Source: an uncultured Bacteroidales bacterium (GTDB taxonomy: Bacteria; Bacteroidota; Bacteroidia; Bacteroidales; Paludibacteraceae). Taken from it: a DNA stretch of 13,918 bases. The notes beneath the pieces are model-generated. The model searched no databases. It was not told the origin of the DNA and was given only the letters and a program-made list of their open reading frames with translations. The position numbers and the translations under genes are program-made. This document shows positions 6,291 to 13,622 of this stretch, one piece after another (position 1 is the first letter of the stretch; each line of letters starts with the position of its first letter). Location of the stretch: assembly GCA_946184195.1 (NCBI GenBank), contig CAMHEP010000029.1, positions 1-13,918 on the forward strand, written 5' to 3'.

Positions 6291-7990
6291 TCGGTTACAT
6301 CAATATCTTCTTCCGTCTCCTTGGGGAGCTCGCAGCTACCCTTGAATACCGTGGCGGCACCGCTTGTGGCTATAGCTGTCGTGGGGACGGGGTTGGGCTG
6401 CATGCCGGCAGACTGCACCGTAGCGGGTATCTGTACGGCACGTCTGAGGTCATCCCACGGCAAAATCATCTCGGTGAAACCTTGTTTATGACGTACTTCG
6501 ATGCCATAGCGTTTGATATCCTGCCAACGCATACCCTCGTGGATAGTCTCCAAACGGCGGAAATGCAGTACACAGTTGAGCCACCGACGTTGCTTGTCCG
6601 TCTTGATGACCCATGACGGGTCAATCTTATCGCAGTTGAGCGTGTTCACTCGTCCGAGAGCTGTACCGTTACGGCTGACATCTGCATTATAGAAGCTCTC
6701 AAGGAGGTTGGCGGTGAGATCTGGCAATACCTCAGTAGTGAGACCTACCTTACGGCTGTCATCCCATACCTTGAGGTCAGCCAAGGCGTTAGCATAGTCC
6801 TCCTTCCAGATATAGGCCTCTGCTCGGCAGAGCAGTGTCTCCTCACCGGTGAATACGGCATTCACATTGTGCACATATCCGATACCGGCTACCTTGTCCG
6901 TATACTCGAAGTACTCTCCTGTATGCAGCCAGAATAGTCCATACTCTTGGTCACCGCGTAGATACAACCCTTGTATCTTCTGGAAACATGGATGGTAGCT
7001 GTAACTCTGCCAGGTGGGTCCCTGACCGTCGATGGTGGCCTCTGCCGCCTGACGGTTGCAGGCGTAACGGGAACACAGAGTACGCATGAAGCTTGAGTTA
7101 GTCGTCATAAGCAGGAAATTACTCGGACTGGCGGGCTTGCTGTATGCGTTGAGCAGACTCTCGCTCGTGTTATACGCCTTCGACCAGTATTCCGTACGCA
7201 TATAACTCATCGGATTGCTACCCAATGCCATGGTTGCATAGCGGATGACCTTATCGTAGTCGCGCTTGTAGAGGTAGAATCGTGCTGCGAAAGCATACGC
7301 TGCCTGCTTATTGAAGTGATACTTAGGCTGGTCATACTGATCGCTGACGGTCTTCAGTCCCATGAGCAAATCTTCCTCAATGCGATCATACAACTGCTTG
7401 AGTGTTCCGCGCTCACCGCTCGTATAGACGGTTTTCTCAGGCGTGGTGACATAAGGTACTCCTAAATACTCTTGATTCTTGCTGTCGTCGCTATACGGCA
7501 TGCAGAAGATATTTGCCAACACAAAGTGATGGTATGCACGGATGAGATAAGCCTCGGCTTTTGCTCCTGAGAAATCTTCTTTACTTCCGTTGCTTTCCAA
7601 TTCCTCAATGGTCTCCAAAGCATGGTTGGCTACGCCAATGGCTTGGTAGGCATATGTCCATATACTGATAGGCATATCGCCGTCACCGCTTGACTCTGAG
7701 AGAGCACGGTCGCGTTGCCATGCAAAAATCTCGTTTTCTACCACACCCTTTACCACATCGCGTTTGTAACGGGTCCAACTGCCGTCTTCCGAGTTGTTAT
7801 CAACGATGTTATCCGAACTGAACTCACCGATAAAAGCAATATCCGCACTTGAATATCCGGTGGTCAGCAGTTTCTTGACTTGTGCCAGACTGTTGATGGA
7901 AGCACGCTGCTCGGGATCTTTATCCAGAAATCCGCAACTGCTCATCATCATACCACAAAGGGTAAGTACTATAAGGATAGTTTTTTTCAT
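6287..7990 (-). CDS. SusD/RagB-family outer-membrane nutrient-binding lipoprotein
   Basis: This is the surface lipoprotein partner of the SusC-type channel; it captures substrate and closes over the transporter as a lid. I chose the ATG at 7990 over the in-frame ATG at 8014 because it starts a standard signal (MKKTILIVL) with lipobox MSSC (Cys19); this gives 567 residues. Family signs are the TPR-like segment AKAEAYLIRAYHHF (143-156), EETLLCRAEAYIW (383-395), RRLETIHEGMRWQDIKRYG (478-496) and a late IPATVQSAGMQPNP (521-534). About 33 further residues follow, ending in an acidic tail. It begins 35 bases after the susC-like stop and its TGA overlaps the next ATG. The substrate cannot be read from the sequence; no neighbour is a glycosidase. 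Confidence 0.95.
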   Translation of the reverse strand: MKKTILIVLTLCGMMMSSCGFLDKDPEQRASINSLAQVKKLLTTGYSSADIAFIGEFSSDNIVDNNSEDGSWTRYKRDVVKGVVENEIFAWQRDRALSESSGDGDMPISIWTYAYQAIGVANHALETIEELESNGSKEDFSGAKAEAYLIRAYHHFVLANIFCMPYSDDSKNQEYLGVPYVTTPEKTVYTSGERGTLKQLYDRIEEDLLMGLKTVSDQYDQPKYHFNKQAAYAFAARFYLYKRDYDKVIRYATMALGSNPMSYMRTEYWSKAYNTSESLLNAYSKPASPSNFLLMTTNSSFMRTLCSRYACNRQAAEATIDGQGPTWQSYSYHPCFQKIQGLYLRGDQEYGLFWLHTGEYFEYTDKVAGIGYVHNVNAVFTGEETLLCRAEAYIWKEDYANALADLKVWDDSRKVGLTTEVLPDLTANLLESFYNADVSRNGTALGRVNTLNCDKIDPSWVIKTDKQRRWLNCVLHFRRLETIHEGMRWQDIKRYGIEVRHKQGFTEMILPWDDLRRAVQIPATVQSAGMQPNPVPTTAIATSGAATVFKGSCELPKETEEDIDVTE

Positions 7991-8025
7991 TTCTCTGTTT
8001 CCTTTCTTCAACATAATCCGACAAA

Positions 8026-11000
8026 TTATTGGAATCCTAAACGTACCGTAAAGGTGAACTGCTTACTCAGCGGTGATGCCACACCACCACTGTTTACAAA
8101 CTCAGGATCCTGACCGTTCAGTTTCTTATCCGAATAGATAAGGAACGGGTTCGTCACCTGCATCTTGAAGCTCACCTTGTTCAGCGGCACATTAGCCAAC
8201 ACCTTCTGCGGCAACTCGTACATGAGCGATATCTCTTTCATACGGATGAAGTCTCCCTTGGCGATACGCTCGGTGGAATAGTTGTATGCGTTGTAGGCGG
8301 TAGCCAAGACGGAGGAACCGTATTTCTGCGCTTGACGCACGGAGGCAATGGTAGGAATGGTGGTATTGCGCTCATCGCCTGCCATCATCCAACGGTTGCG
8401 GAAATCGCGCGGAAGGGCAGTCATGTCATCATACGACGAACGGAAGACAGGATCCAAACGTACCACATTACCGAAGTTGTAGGTCATGAAGATATTCAAC
8501 GTAATACCGTTCCACTTGAAGATGTTACCAAAACCACCGGTGAAGGGCGCATCCATCGTACCCTCGTACTTGAGGAACCCTGTGTTCTCCAGCTCTTGGA
8601 AATTGATGTCACCTACAGTCACTTCACCTTTCTCATTGATGAACTGGGGAAGACCCTCATCGTTCAGTCCTACGAACGGGATAGAGAATAGTGAATGGAC
8701 AGGGTAGCCCTCCATACGACCGTATGCTCCGTCCAGACCGGATACCAATGCGTATACGTTGCTTCGTGAATCCAACTTGGTGATTGTCTCCTTAACGTAT
8801 GCAAAAGTGAAGTCCGTAGTCCAAGTGAAGCGTTTATACTTGATATTCGTTGACGAGAGGGTTAATTCCACACCGTGAGAAGTCATGTTGGCGCAGTTTG
8901 CCCACTTGGTACTCTGACCACCCAAACCTGTTGTGTAGGTAGGACCTATCAGGTCGAAGTTATCGCGATAGAAAGCATCTATATCCATGTTGATACGGTT
9001 ATCGAGGAAACCCATGCTTACACCACCGTTGAACTCGTATTTTTTCTCATACGTGAGCTCGCTATTACCTAGTGAACTGAGGCTGATAGCCACCTCCTGA
9101 GCCGAAGCCAACGGACGCCATACCGTCTCCGATATATAACGCGGGTCAGCATAAACAAACCCGGCAGGACCACGGTCTGCTGTTAGCGAGTAGCTCGCCT
9201 TCAAGGCTAAGGTGGACAAGATATGGCGGGCAGGCTGATAGAACTTCTCCTCGCTGATGTTCCACTTGGCACCTACGTTCCATGTCGGCAACCAACGTGC
9301 CTGACGGGTCTTACCCAAACCGTTTGAACCATCATAACGTCCTGTCAAGTTGATGGTATAACGTCCGTCATACGAGTATGTACCGCTGGCAAAAAATGCC
9401 ATACTGCGGGCGTAAGTCCAGTTGTTGGCATAATAGGTGGCGCCTTCCTCTACCTGTTGCTTGAACATATTGTAGTCTACAAACGGAGTGCCACCGTCGT
9501 CGTAGCAGAACCCATAACCATCAAAGGCGATGTTGTTACGATCGGTACTATTCAACTCCATACCGCCGAATAGGTTGAGCGCATGCTTCTCCTTGAAAAC
9601 ATTGTTATAGCTGACCGAAGCACGGAAATCAAACTGCGAGATAGTATGCTTGTTGTACATGAAGATACCACCTTTCGGCATCACTGTTTGAGGCAGTGCA
9701 TTCTCATCATCGGGGTTTGTGTAAAGGAACGGGTTGCTGTTACGGATAGTCTCGTCCTCGGGATCAATACCGGCACGGTAAGCACGCGCTTGATTCGAGT
9801 TATCTTTCACATTATGCTCCTGCACCGAACTATTATAACGATATGCTACCAAGGCATTGATGCTCAGTCCTTTAACGGGTTTGTACTCCAATTCTCCTTG
9901 GAACTTCACATCCGTCTGGTTGATCTCAATATAGTTATTCTCCATCTCGTCAAAGATATTGAACGAGCAGTAGTTACGGGTGTAACTCTCATCCGGACTC
10001 ATGGCACGTGATGCATTAAGGGCATAACTATAGGGGTTGATATCGAAATCACGCTTTACCTGACCGGTCACCACATCCGTCTCACGACTCAGGGTTCCCG
10101 GAGCTTTCTGCTTACGGTACGAGTCTGCCGTCAAAAGGGTAAGCTTCAGGTTCTTGAGCAGGTTGAACGAAGCATTGGCGTTCACCGTATAACGTTGCAC
10201 GTTCTCCGCCTTGGACCATCCCGGGTCGTACATCGCGGAGAGCGAGGTATAGAAACTGGCCTTCTCCGTACCACCACTGATACTGATAGAGTGGTTCTGC
10301 ATCAGTGTGTTGCGATAGAGTAGGTCAAACCAATCCGTGTTCCTGTATTCGGCATTCCTAAGGTACTCATACTTAGCCGATTCGGTGTTCGGAATACCAT
10401 AGGTACCATCTCCATTATAGGTATTGATACTTTGGTACATCTTACCGTAGATACCGGATTCGCTCGCCTTGGTCAGGGCTGCAAACTCAAGCCAACCTTT
10501 CTGCTCCATCTCGCGGTAGATACCCATCTGCTCTTGCGAGTTGGAGATGTTAAACTCTCTATACGAGGGCTTGAGACGCATGGTGAGCTCACCCGTATAG
10601 TTGATTTGGGTATGACCGGCTTTACCTTTCTTGGTCGTTACCACAATCACACCTGCCATGGCACGAGCACCGTAGATACTGGTGGCAGAACCGTCCTTCA
10701 GTATCTGGAAACTCTCGATGTCATCAGCATTCAGTCCGGCAATGGCAGACGAAATCAATGTCGTAGCATCACCTGAACTTAATGCCTGAGCATCCACCTC
10801 GACTACATCCTCCATAATCACACCGTCTACCACCCACAGCGGCTTTGAAGCGCCATAGATACTGGTGGCACCACGCATACGAATCTTAGGTGCTGTACCA
10901 AAGGTACCGCTCACGTTCTGTACCTGCACACCGGCGGCACGACCTTCCAGCGAACGGCTGATATCTGCCACACCGTCAAGCTTGGCCTTTTCGGCGTCTA

Positions 11001-11361
11001 CCTTAGTGGTAGAACCCGTATTCATACGCTTGTCTACTACCTGATATCCGGTCACGACAACCTCTTCAATCTGTTGGGCGTCACTCTCCAATTGTACCTT
11101 CACATTAGGCTTCACATTGACCGTTACAGTCTTGAATCCCATGTACGAGATGACCAGATGTTTGGCTTTTGCGGGCACATTTAACTCAAATTTACCATCA
11201 AAGTCCGTTACCGTACCCACAGTGGTACCCTCGGCGAGAACGTTCGCGCCGATAGCAGGTTCACCGCTGTCTTCCAGCACTGTACCGGTGACCCTCGTCT
11301 GGGCTGTCACAGCCGCAATAGAGAGCATAATACAGGCTAAAAATGTACAAATCTTTTTCAT
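8026..11361 (-). CDS. SusC/RagA-family TonB-dependent outer-membrane transporter
   Basis: This is a TonB-dependent importer of the outer membrane, 1111 residues from the ATG at 11361. That start gives a signal peptide (MKKICTFLACIMLSIAAVTA). The further upstream ATG at 11457 lies beyond the promoter and can be excluded. Residues about 22-95 form a carboxypeptidase-regulatory-like beta domain (VTGTVLEDSGEPAIGANV). Next come EEVVVTGYQ (99-107, the SusC-type box), then the plug domain with RMRGATSIYGASKPLWVVDG (161-180) and ILKDGSATSIYGARAMAGVI (220-239). The rest is a 22-strand-type barrel rich in aromatic and Asn residues, ending in LGFQ. It is the first gene of a five-gene operon with the SusD partner directly downstream. 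Peptide import, as in RagAB of Porphyromonas gingivalis, is one possibility; the substrate is unproven. Confidence 0.96.
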   Translation of the reverse strand: MKKICTFLACIMLSIAAVTAQTRVTGTVLEDSGEPAIGANVLAEGTTVGTVTDFDGKFELNVPAKAKHLVISYMGFKTVTVNVKPNVKVQLESDAQQIEEVVVTGYQVVDKRMNTGSTTKVDAEKAKLDGVADISRSLEGRAAGVQVQNVSGTFGTAPKIRMRGATSIYGASKPLWVVDGVIMEDVVEVDAQALSSGDATTLISSAIAGLNADDIESFQILKDGSATSIYGARAMAGVIVVTTKKGKAGHTQINYTGELTMRLKPSYREFNISNSQEQMGIYREMEQKGWLEFAALTKASESGIYGKMYQSINTYNGDGTYGIPNTESAKYEYLRNAEYRNTDWFDLLYRNTLMQNHSISISGGTEKASFYTSLSAMYDPGWSKAENVQRYTVNANASFNLLKNLKLTLLTADSYRKQKAPGTLSRETDVVTGQVKRDFDINPYSYALNASRAMSPDESYTRNYCSFNIFDEMENNYIEINQTDVKFQGELEYKPVKGLSINALVAYRYNSSVQEHNVKDNSNQARAYRAGIDPEDETIRNSNPFLYTNPDDENALPQTVMPKGGIFMYNKHTISQFDFRASVSYNNVFKEKHALNLFGGMELNSTDRNNIAFDGYGFCYDDGGTPFVDYNMFKQQVEEGATYYANNWTYARSMAFFASGTYSYDGRYTINLTGRYDGSNGLGKTRQARWLPTWNVGAKWNISEEKFYQPARHILSTLALKASYSLTADRGPAGFVYADPRYISETVWRPLASAQEVAISLSSLGNSELTYEKKYEFNGGVSMGFLDNRINMDIDAFYRDNFDLIGPTYTTGLGGQSTKWANCANMTSHGVELTLSSTNIKYKRFTWTTDFTFAYVKETITKLDSRSNVYALVSGLDGAYGRMEGYPVHSLFSIPFVGLNDEGLPQFINEKGEVTVGDINFQELENTGFLKYEGTMDAPFTGGFGNIFKWNGITLNIFMTYNFGNVVRLDPVFRSSYDDMTALPRDFRNRWMMAGDERNTTIPTIASVRQAQKYGSSVLATAYNAYNYSTERIAKGDFIRMKEISLMYELPQKVLANVPLNKVSFKMQVTNPFLIYSDKKLNGQDPEFVNSGGVASPLSKQFTFTVRLGFQ

Positions 11362-11390
11362 ATCATTATTATTATACGTATTCGTTTTGG

Positions 11391-11420
11391 TGCGCATTTG
11401 CGCAAAATGGGTCGCAAAAT
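11391..11420 (-). promoter_or_regulatory. Operator-like repeats at the susC start site
   Basis: Two structures lie around the predicted transcription start. TGCGCA-TT-TGCGCA (11391-11404) is an inverted repeat made of two palindromic halves. CGCAAAAT is directly repeated at 11401-11408 and 11413-11420 (12-base period, about one helical turn), and the second copy overlaps the -7 box. The arrangement suits a DNA-binding regulator or a leader hairpin. No binding protein is identified. Confidence 0.45.
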
Positions 11421-11446
11421 TACAACAAATAATTGATATAACCAAA
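11415..11446 (-). promoter_or_regulatory. Promoter of the susCD-type operon
   Basis: The minus strand carries TTTG (11443-11446), a 20-base spacer and TAATTTTG (11415-11422), an exact fit to the Bacteroidota -33/-7 pattern. Initiation is expected near 11408-11410, giving a leader of about 45-50 bases to the ATG at 11361. This also settles the choice of susC start. Confidence 0.8.
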
Positions 11447-11467
11447 CGAATTGCCACAAAAAGTGTA

Positions 11468-11515
11468 TTTTTTCTTCCTTTTTGTGCGTTTTTTGGGTTT
11501 TTAATGGGATTTTTT
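11468..11515 (-). promoter_or_regulatory. Phased T-tracts (A-tracts on the minus strand) upstream of the susC promoter
   Basis: Five runs of T lie at 11468-11473, 11479-11483, 11489-11494, 11498-11502 and 11510-11515. Their centres are 10.5, 10.5, 8.5 and 12.5 bases apart, averaging one helical turn. Phased A-tracts bend DNA, and this block begins about 20 bases upstream of the -33 element. It is likely an intrinsically curved upstream activating region. Confidence 0.6.
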
Positions 11516-11555
11516 GGTAGAAAATATGCCGAATTGGCTTTTGAAATGCTATTCT

Positions 11556-11582
11556 TCCGAACTTTATTCCCTCATGTTCGGA
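11556..11582. other. Inverted repeat downstream of the M16 gene
   Basis: TCCGAAC (11556-11562) and GTTCGGA (11576-11582) form a 7-base-pair stem with a 13-base loop. It lies 16 bases after the M16 stop codon. There is no T-run after it on either strand, so it is at best an atypical terminator or mRNA-stabilising hairpin. A second weak stem (CCTTAT/ATAAGG, 11596-11614) covers the stop codon itself. Confidence 0.35.
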
Positions 11583-11597
11583 TTTAGATTTATCCCC

Positions 11598-12869
11598 TTA
11601 TATATATAATAAGGTGTTCCTATTTACCTCCGAGTATACTTCGTTAGCGATATCTTGTATCTGCCGGGCATTGGTACATGCAATCTTGGGGAATACTTCT
11701 TCCCATGTGGGAGCGATGCCGTAATAGAGCATCTGTTTACCCATACTCAAGAACTCGTTCTCCCTGTTCTCTGCCGATATTGCCATCTGACCATGCAATT
11801 GTCTGAGAGCTCTTTCTACCTGTAGTGAACTCATACGCTCATCCTTCAGTCTCTTGAGCTCTTGCTGTACCAATTCGATACATTGGTCCATGTTCTGCGT
11901 TTCAGTGGCAAGGTAGATGTTCCAGTATCCGGTATCGCTTAGCGGAGTGTATTGGCTCTCAATCGTGTATACCAGACCGCGTTTCTCCCTTAAACTCATA
12001 TTGAGCCGACTATTCAAACTGCCGCCTCCGAGGATATTATTGGTGAGGTATAGACCTAATTGTTTTTCGTGACCTAAGGGGTATGCACCTCCACCTATCA
12101 TGATATGAGCCTGATGGGTATGTCGCCTGTATTCAGCTGTCTTGCTGCCGATTGTATGTGGTAGCTTGCGCACTGATGGCATGGTTGTCGCTGTGCCTGT
12201 CTCACTGTCCGCAAAAATCTGCTCTGCTATCCGGCATACACGATGGAATGGAATCTTACCTTGTGAGAAGAAAACCATCCTTTCCGGACGGAAGTGATTT
12301 TTTACCCAGTCCGTGGCGTACTGTGGCTTTGAGCCTATCTTCCTCAGACTCTTTTTGGTACCCAATACCGGCAGTGCTAACTCGTTGCCTTCAAAGAGCA
12401 ATCCCTCAAAATCATCGTATATCAGTTCGGACGGTGAGTCATTATAACTCTCTATCTCATCATATATCACCCCTATTTCTACATCCGTCTCTTTCTTGGG
12501 GAAGGTGGGATGGAGCACCATCCCTGCCAATAGGCGGGCTGTCGTAGCGTAATGACCTACCGGTACGGCAGCATAGAATGCCGTTTCTTCTTTGGTCGTA
12601 TAGGCGTTAATCTCACCGCCTATGCCTTCTATTCGGTGGATAATCTCTCGTGCAGACAGTTTCGTACCACCGTGTGTGGGATCGCTCGGGTGAATCACAC
12701 ACCCCTTGAAGACGCAATGCTCTACATAGTGCGCCAAACCGTTGAGCGATACCTCTTCATCGCGCGTCCCTGCACCAATCATGATGCCTACGTATGCCAC
12801 GGGCGACTCAATCATCCTATGGACGATTTTTAGTCCATTTGGCAAAATATTATAAAAAGTTTCACTCAT
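11598..12869 (-). CDS. M16-family (pitrilysin/insulinase-like) zinc peptidase
   Basis: This 423-residue protein is a processing-protease-like zinc metallopeptidase. The inverted zinc motif HxxEH is present as HYVEH (residues 47-51), and the likely third ligand is Glu131 in EIGVIYDEIESYND. The C-terminal domain keeps the family signature GGGSLNSRLNMSLREKRGLVY. The length fits a single two-domain M16B subunit, so it probably works as a dimer. No signal peptide is visible, so a cytoplasmic location is predicted, cleaving peptides rather than folded proteins. It stands alone: no gene follows it before the susC regulatory region, and upstream it diverges from tRNA-Leu. The start at 12869 fits the family N terminus (NGLKIVHR). 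All metal-binding residues are present, so it should be active. Confidence 0.93.
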   Translation of the reverse strand: MSETFYNILPNGLKIVHRMIESPVAYVGIMIGAGTRDEEVSLNGLAHYVEHCVFKGCVIHPSDPTHGGTKLSAREIIHRIEGIGGEINAYTTKEETAFYAAVPVGHYATTARLLAGMVLHPTFPKKETDVEIGVIYDEIESYNDSPSELIYDDFEGLLFEGNELALPVLGTKKSLRKIGSKPQYATDWVKNHFRPERMVFFSQGKIPFHRVCRIAEQIFADSETGTATTMPSVRKLPHTIGSKTAEYRRHTHQAHIMIGGGAYPLGHEKQLGLYLTNNILGGGSLNSRLNMSLREKRGLVYTIESQYTPLSDTGYWNIYLATETQNMDQCIELVQQELKRLKDERMSSLQVERALRQLHGQMAISAENRENEFLSMGKQMLYYGIAPTWEEVFPKIACTNARQIQDIANEVYSEVNRNTLLYI

Positions 12870-12871
12870 TG

Positions 12872-12903
12872 TTTGCTCATTTCAAAAATTTGTCGTACCT
12901 TTG
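12872..12903 (+). promoter_or_regulatory. Promoter for tRNA-Leu and the lipoprotein behind it
   Basis: The plus strand has TTTG (12872-12875), a 20-base spacer and TACCTTTG (12896-12903), an exact match to the Bacteroidota consensus. It lies directly against the M16 start codon (12869). Initiation near 12910 would give a leader of about 117 bases before the tRNA. Confidence 0.8.
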
Positions 12904-12941
12904 CACTCGGTTTCGTAAAAAAACAGTACTTAACCATCCGA

Positions 12942-12949
12942 CAAAGGTA
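12942..12949 (-). promoter_or_regulatory. Possible -7 element for the M16 peptidase gene
   Basis: TACCTTTG on the minus strand matches TAnnTTTG and would start a transcript near 12935, about 65 bases before the M16 ATG. I find no TTTG at the expected distance upstream, so only half of the promoter is supported. If used, its transcript would overlap the 5' end of the tRNA transcript in antisense. Confidence 0.4.
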
Positions 12950-12985
12950 AAGTGGTTTGATCACTGCTTTTGGAGGATAAAAGGA

Positions 12986-13020
12986 GCAACCGCGGCGACC
13001 TTGTGTCGCAAGCGAGTTGC
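12986..13020 (+). other. Stem-loop in the tRNA-Leu leader
   Basis: GCAAC (12986-12990) pairs with GTTGC (13016-13020), CGC (12991-12993) with GCG (13012-13014), and GCGAC (12995-12999) with GTCGC (13005-13009) around a CTTGT loop. The stem ends six bases before the mature tRNA 5' end. It may guide processing of the precursor; it has no T-run and is not a terminator. Confidence 0.55.
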
Positions 13021-13026
13021 AACGTA

Positions 13027-13108
13027 GCGGCATTGGCGGAATTGGTAGACGCGCTAGACTTAGGATCTAGTTCTTCATCGAGTGAAGGTTCGAGTCCTTT
13101 ATGCCGCA
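13027..13108 (+). tRNA. tRNA-Leu (anticodon UAG)
   Basis: The cloverleaf is complete. The acceptor stem is GCGGCAT (13027-13033) with ATGCCGC (13101-13107), discriminator A13108. The D arm has GCG/CGC around a loop with GG. The anticodon stem CTAGA/TCTAG encloses the loop CTTAGGA, with anticodon TAG at 13061-13063, decoding CUA. A long variable region (13071-13083) follows, typical of class II tRNA-Leu, then the T arm GAAGG-TTCGAGT-CCTTT. CCA is not encoded (ACCC follows), so it must be added enzymatically. It has its own promoter and lies four bases before a protein gene. Confidence 0.96.
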
Positions 13109-13112
13109 CCCC

Positions 13113-13622
13113 ATGAAAAAGTTTATTTCGATATCTGTTTTCATGTCCCTGTTTCTTTTTGGGGCATGCACCTCTTCTTATGAGGCTGACTATAAACCCT
13201 CTTTCGCTTTTTCTTACGTAGAGCATCGTCATTTCGACGATACGAAGACGATGGATACCGTCTCTTTTTACTTGGATGAGGCTTCCGGGCGTTATGTCTT
13301 CGATACCGTCGCCTGCTATGATACTCTCACATTTTATACTCTCTTGGTCGGCTATGCAAACATCCTAACCGGTTTTACGGTCAATGATACTACCAATGGG
13401 GTGTATATCAGTTTCGCAGATACCAATGTGTTGCATGCCGTAACGATGAAACCAACCGATTTCAAGGCACTCAATTTGGCTTTTAAGTATGGCTATACCT
13501 CTATACCTGTCGAATTGCAGTGCGTGCCGCGCAAGGCGGGTGATGCGGATTTTCGCTTTGAGGTACGTTCGGACTCGAAATATTCGCCTACATCTATTTT
13601 GATGCGTCTTCCCGCTCGTTGA
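13113..13622 (+). CDS. Hypothetical lipoprotein encoded directly after tRNA-Leu
   Basis: This 169-residue protein has unknown function. I chose the ATG at 13113 because it begins a normal signal (MKKFISISVF) with lipobox LFGAC (Cys19). The in-frame ATG at 13101 lies inside the acceptor stem of the tRNA and is rejected. The mature part is rich in beta-strand patterns and Thr/Tyr/Asp (DTVSFYLD, DTVACYDTLTFYTLL), and no catalytic motif is visible. No promoter lies in the four bases after the tRNA, so the mRNA is probably made as a tRNA-mRNA read-through from 12872-12903; cutting off the tRNA would leave an almost leaderless mRNA. Its last 29 bases overlap the end of the opposite-strand mazG. I do not recognise the family. 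Confidence 0.85.
   Translation: MKKFISISVFMSLFLFGACTSSYEADYKPSFAFSYVEHRHFDDTKTMDTVSFYLDEASGRYVFDTVACYDTLTFYTLLVGYANILTGFTVNDTTNGVYISFADTNVLHAVTMKPTDFKALNLAFKYGYTSIPVELQCVPRKAGDADFRFEVRSDSKYSPTSILMRLPAR

Noticed and set aside
9583..10011. Plus-strand frame of 142 codons opposite susC
   Set aside because: It lies wholly inside the transporter gene; its composition is that of a reverse-strand shadow, and no promoter or domain is visible.
11362..11457. N-terminal extension of SusC from an ATG at 11457
   Set aside because: It would place the start upstream of the -33 and -7 boxes and bury the signal peptide; the ATG at 11361 gives a normal signal sequence.
11556..11582. Intrinsic terminator of the M16 gene
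   Set aside because: The stem has a 13-base loop and no T-run after it on the minus strand, so it is listed only as an inverted repeat.
11117..11587. Plus-strand frame of 156 codons crossing the susC upstream region
   Set aside because: It combines antisense of the SusC N terminus with the phased T-tracts, which explains the Phe-rich stretch; no family resemblance.
12930..13232. Minus-strand reading frame of 100 codons across the tRNA
   Set aside because: It is the antisense of tRNA-Leu and of the start of the lipoprotein; its RHKGLEPS-like text is a well-known artefact of tRNA antisense translation.
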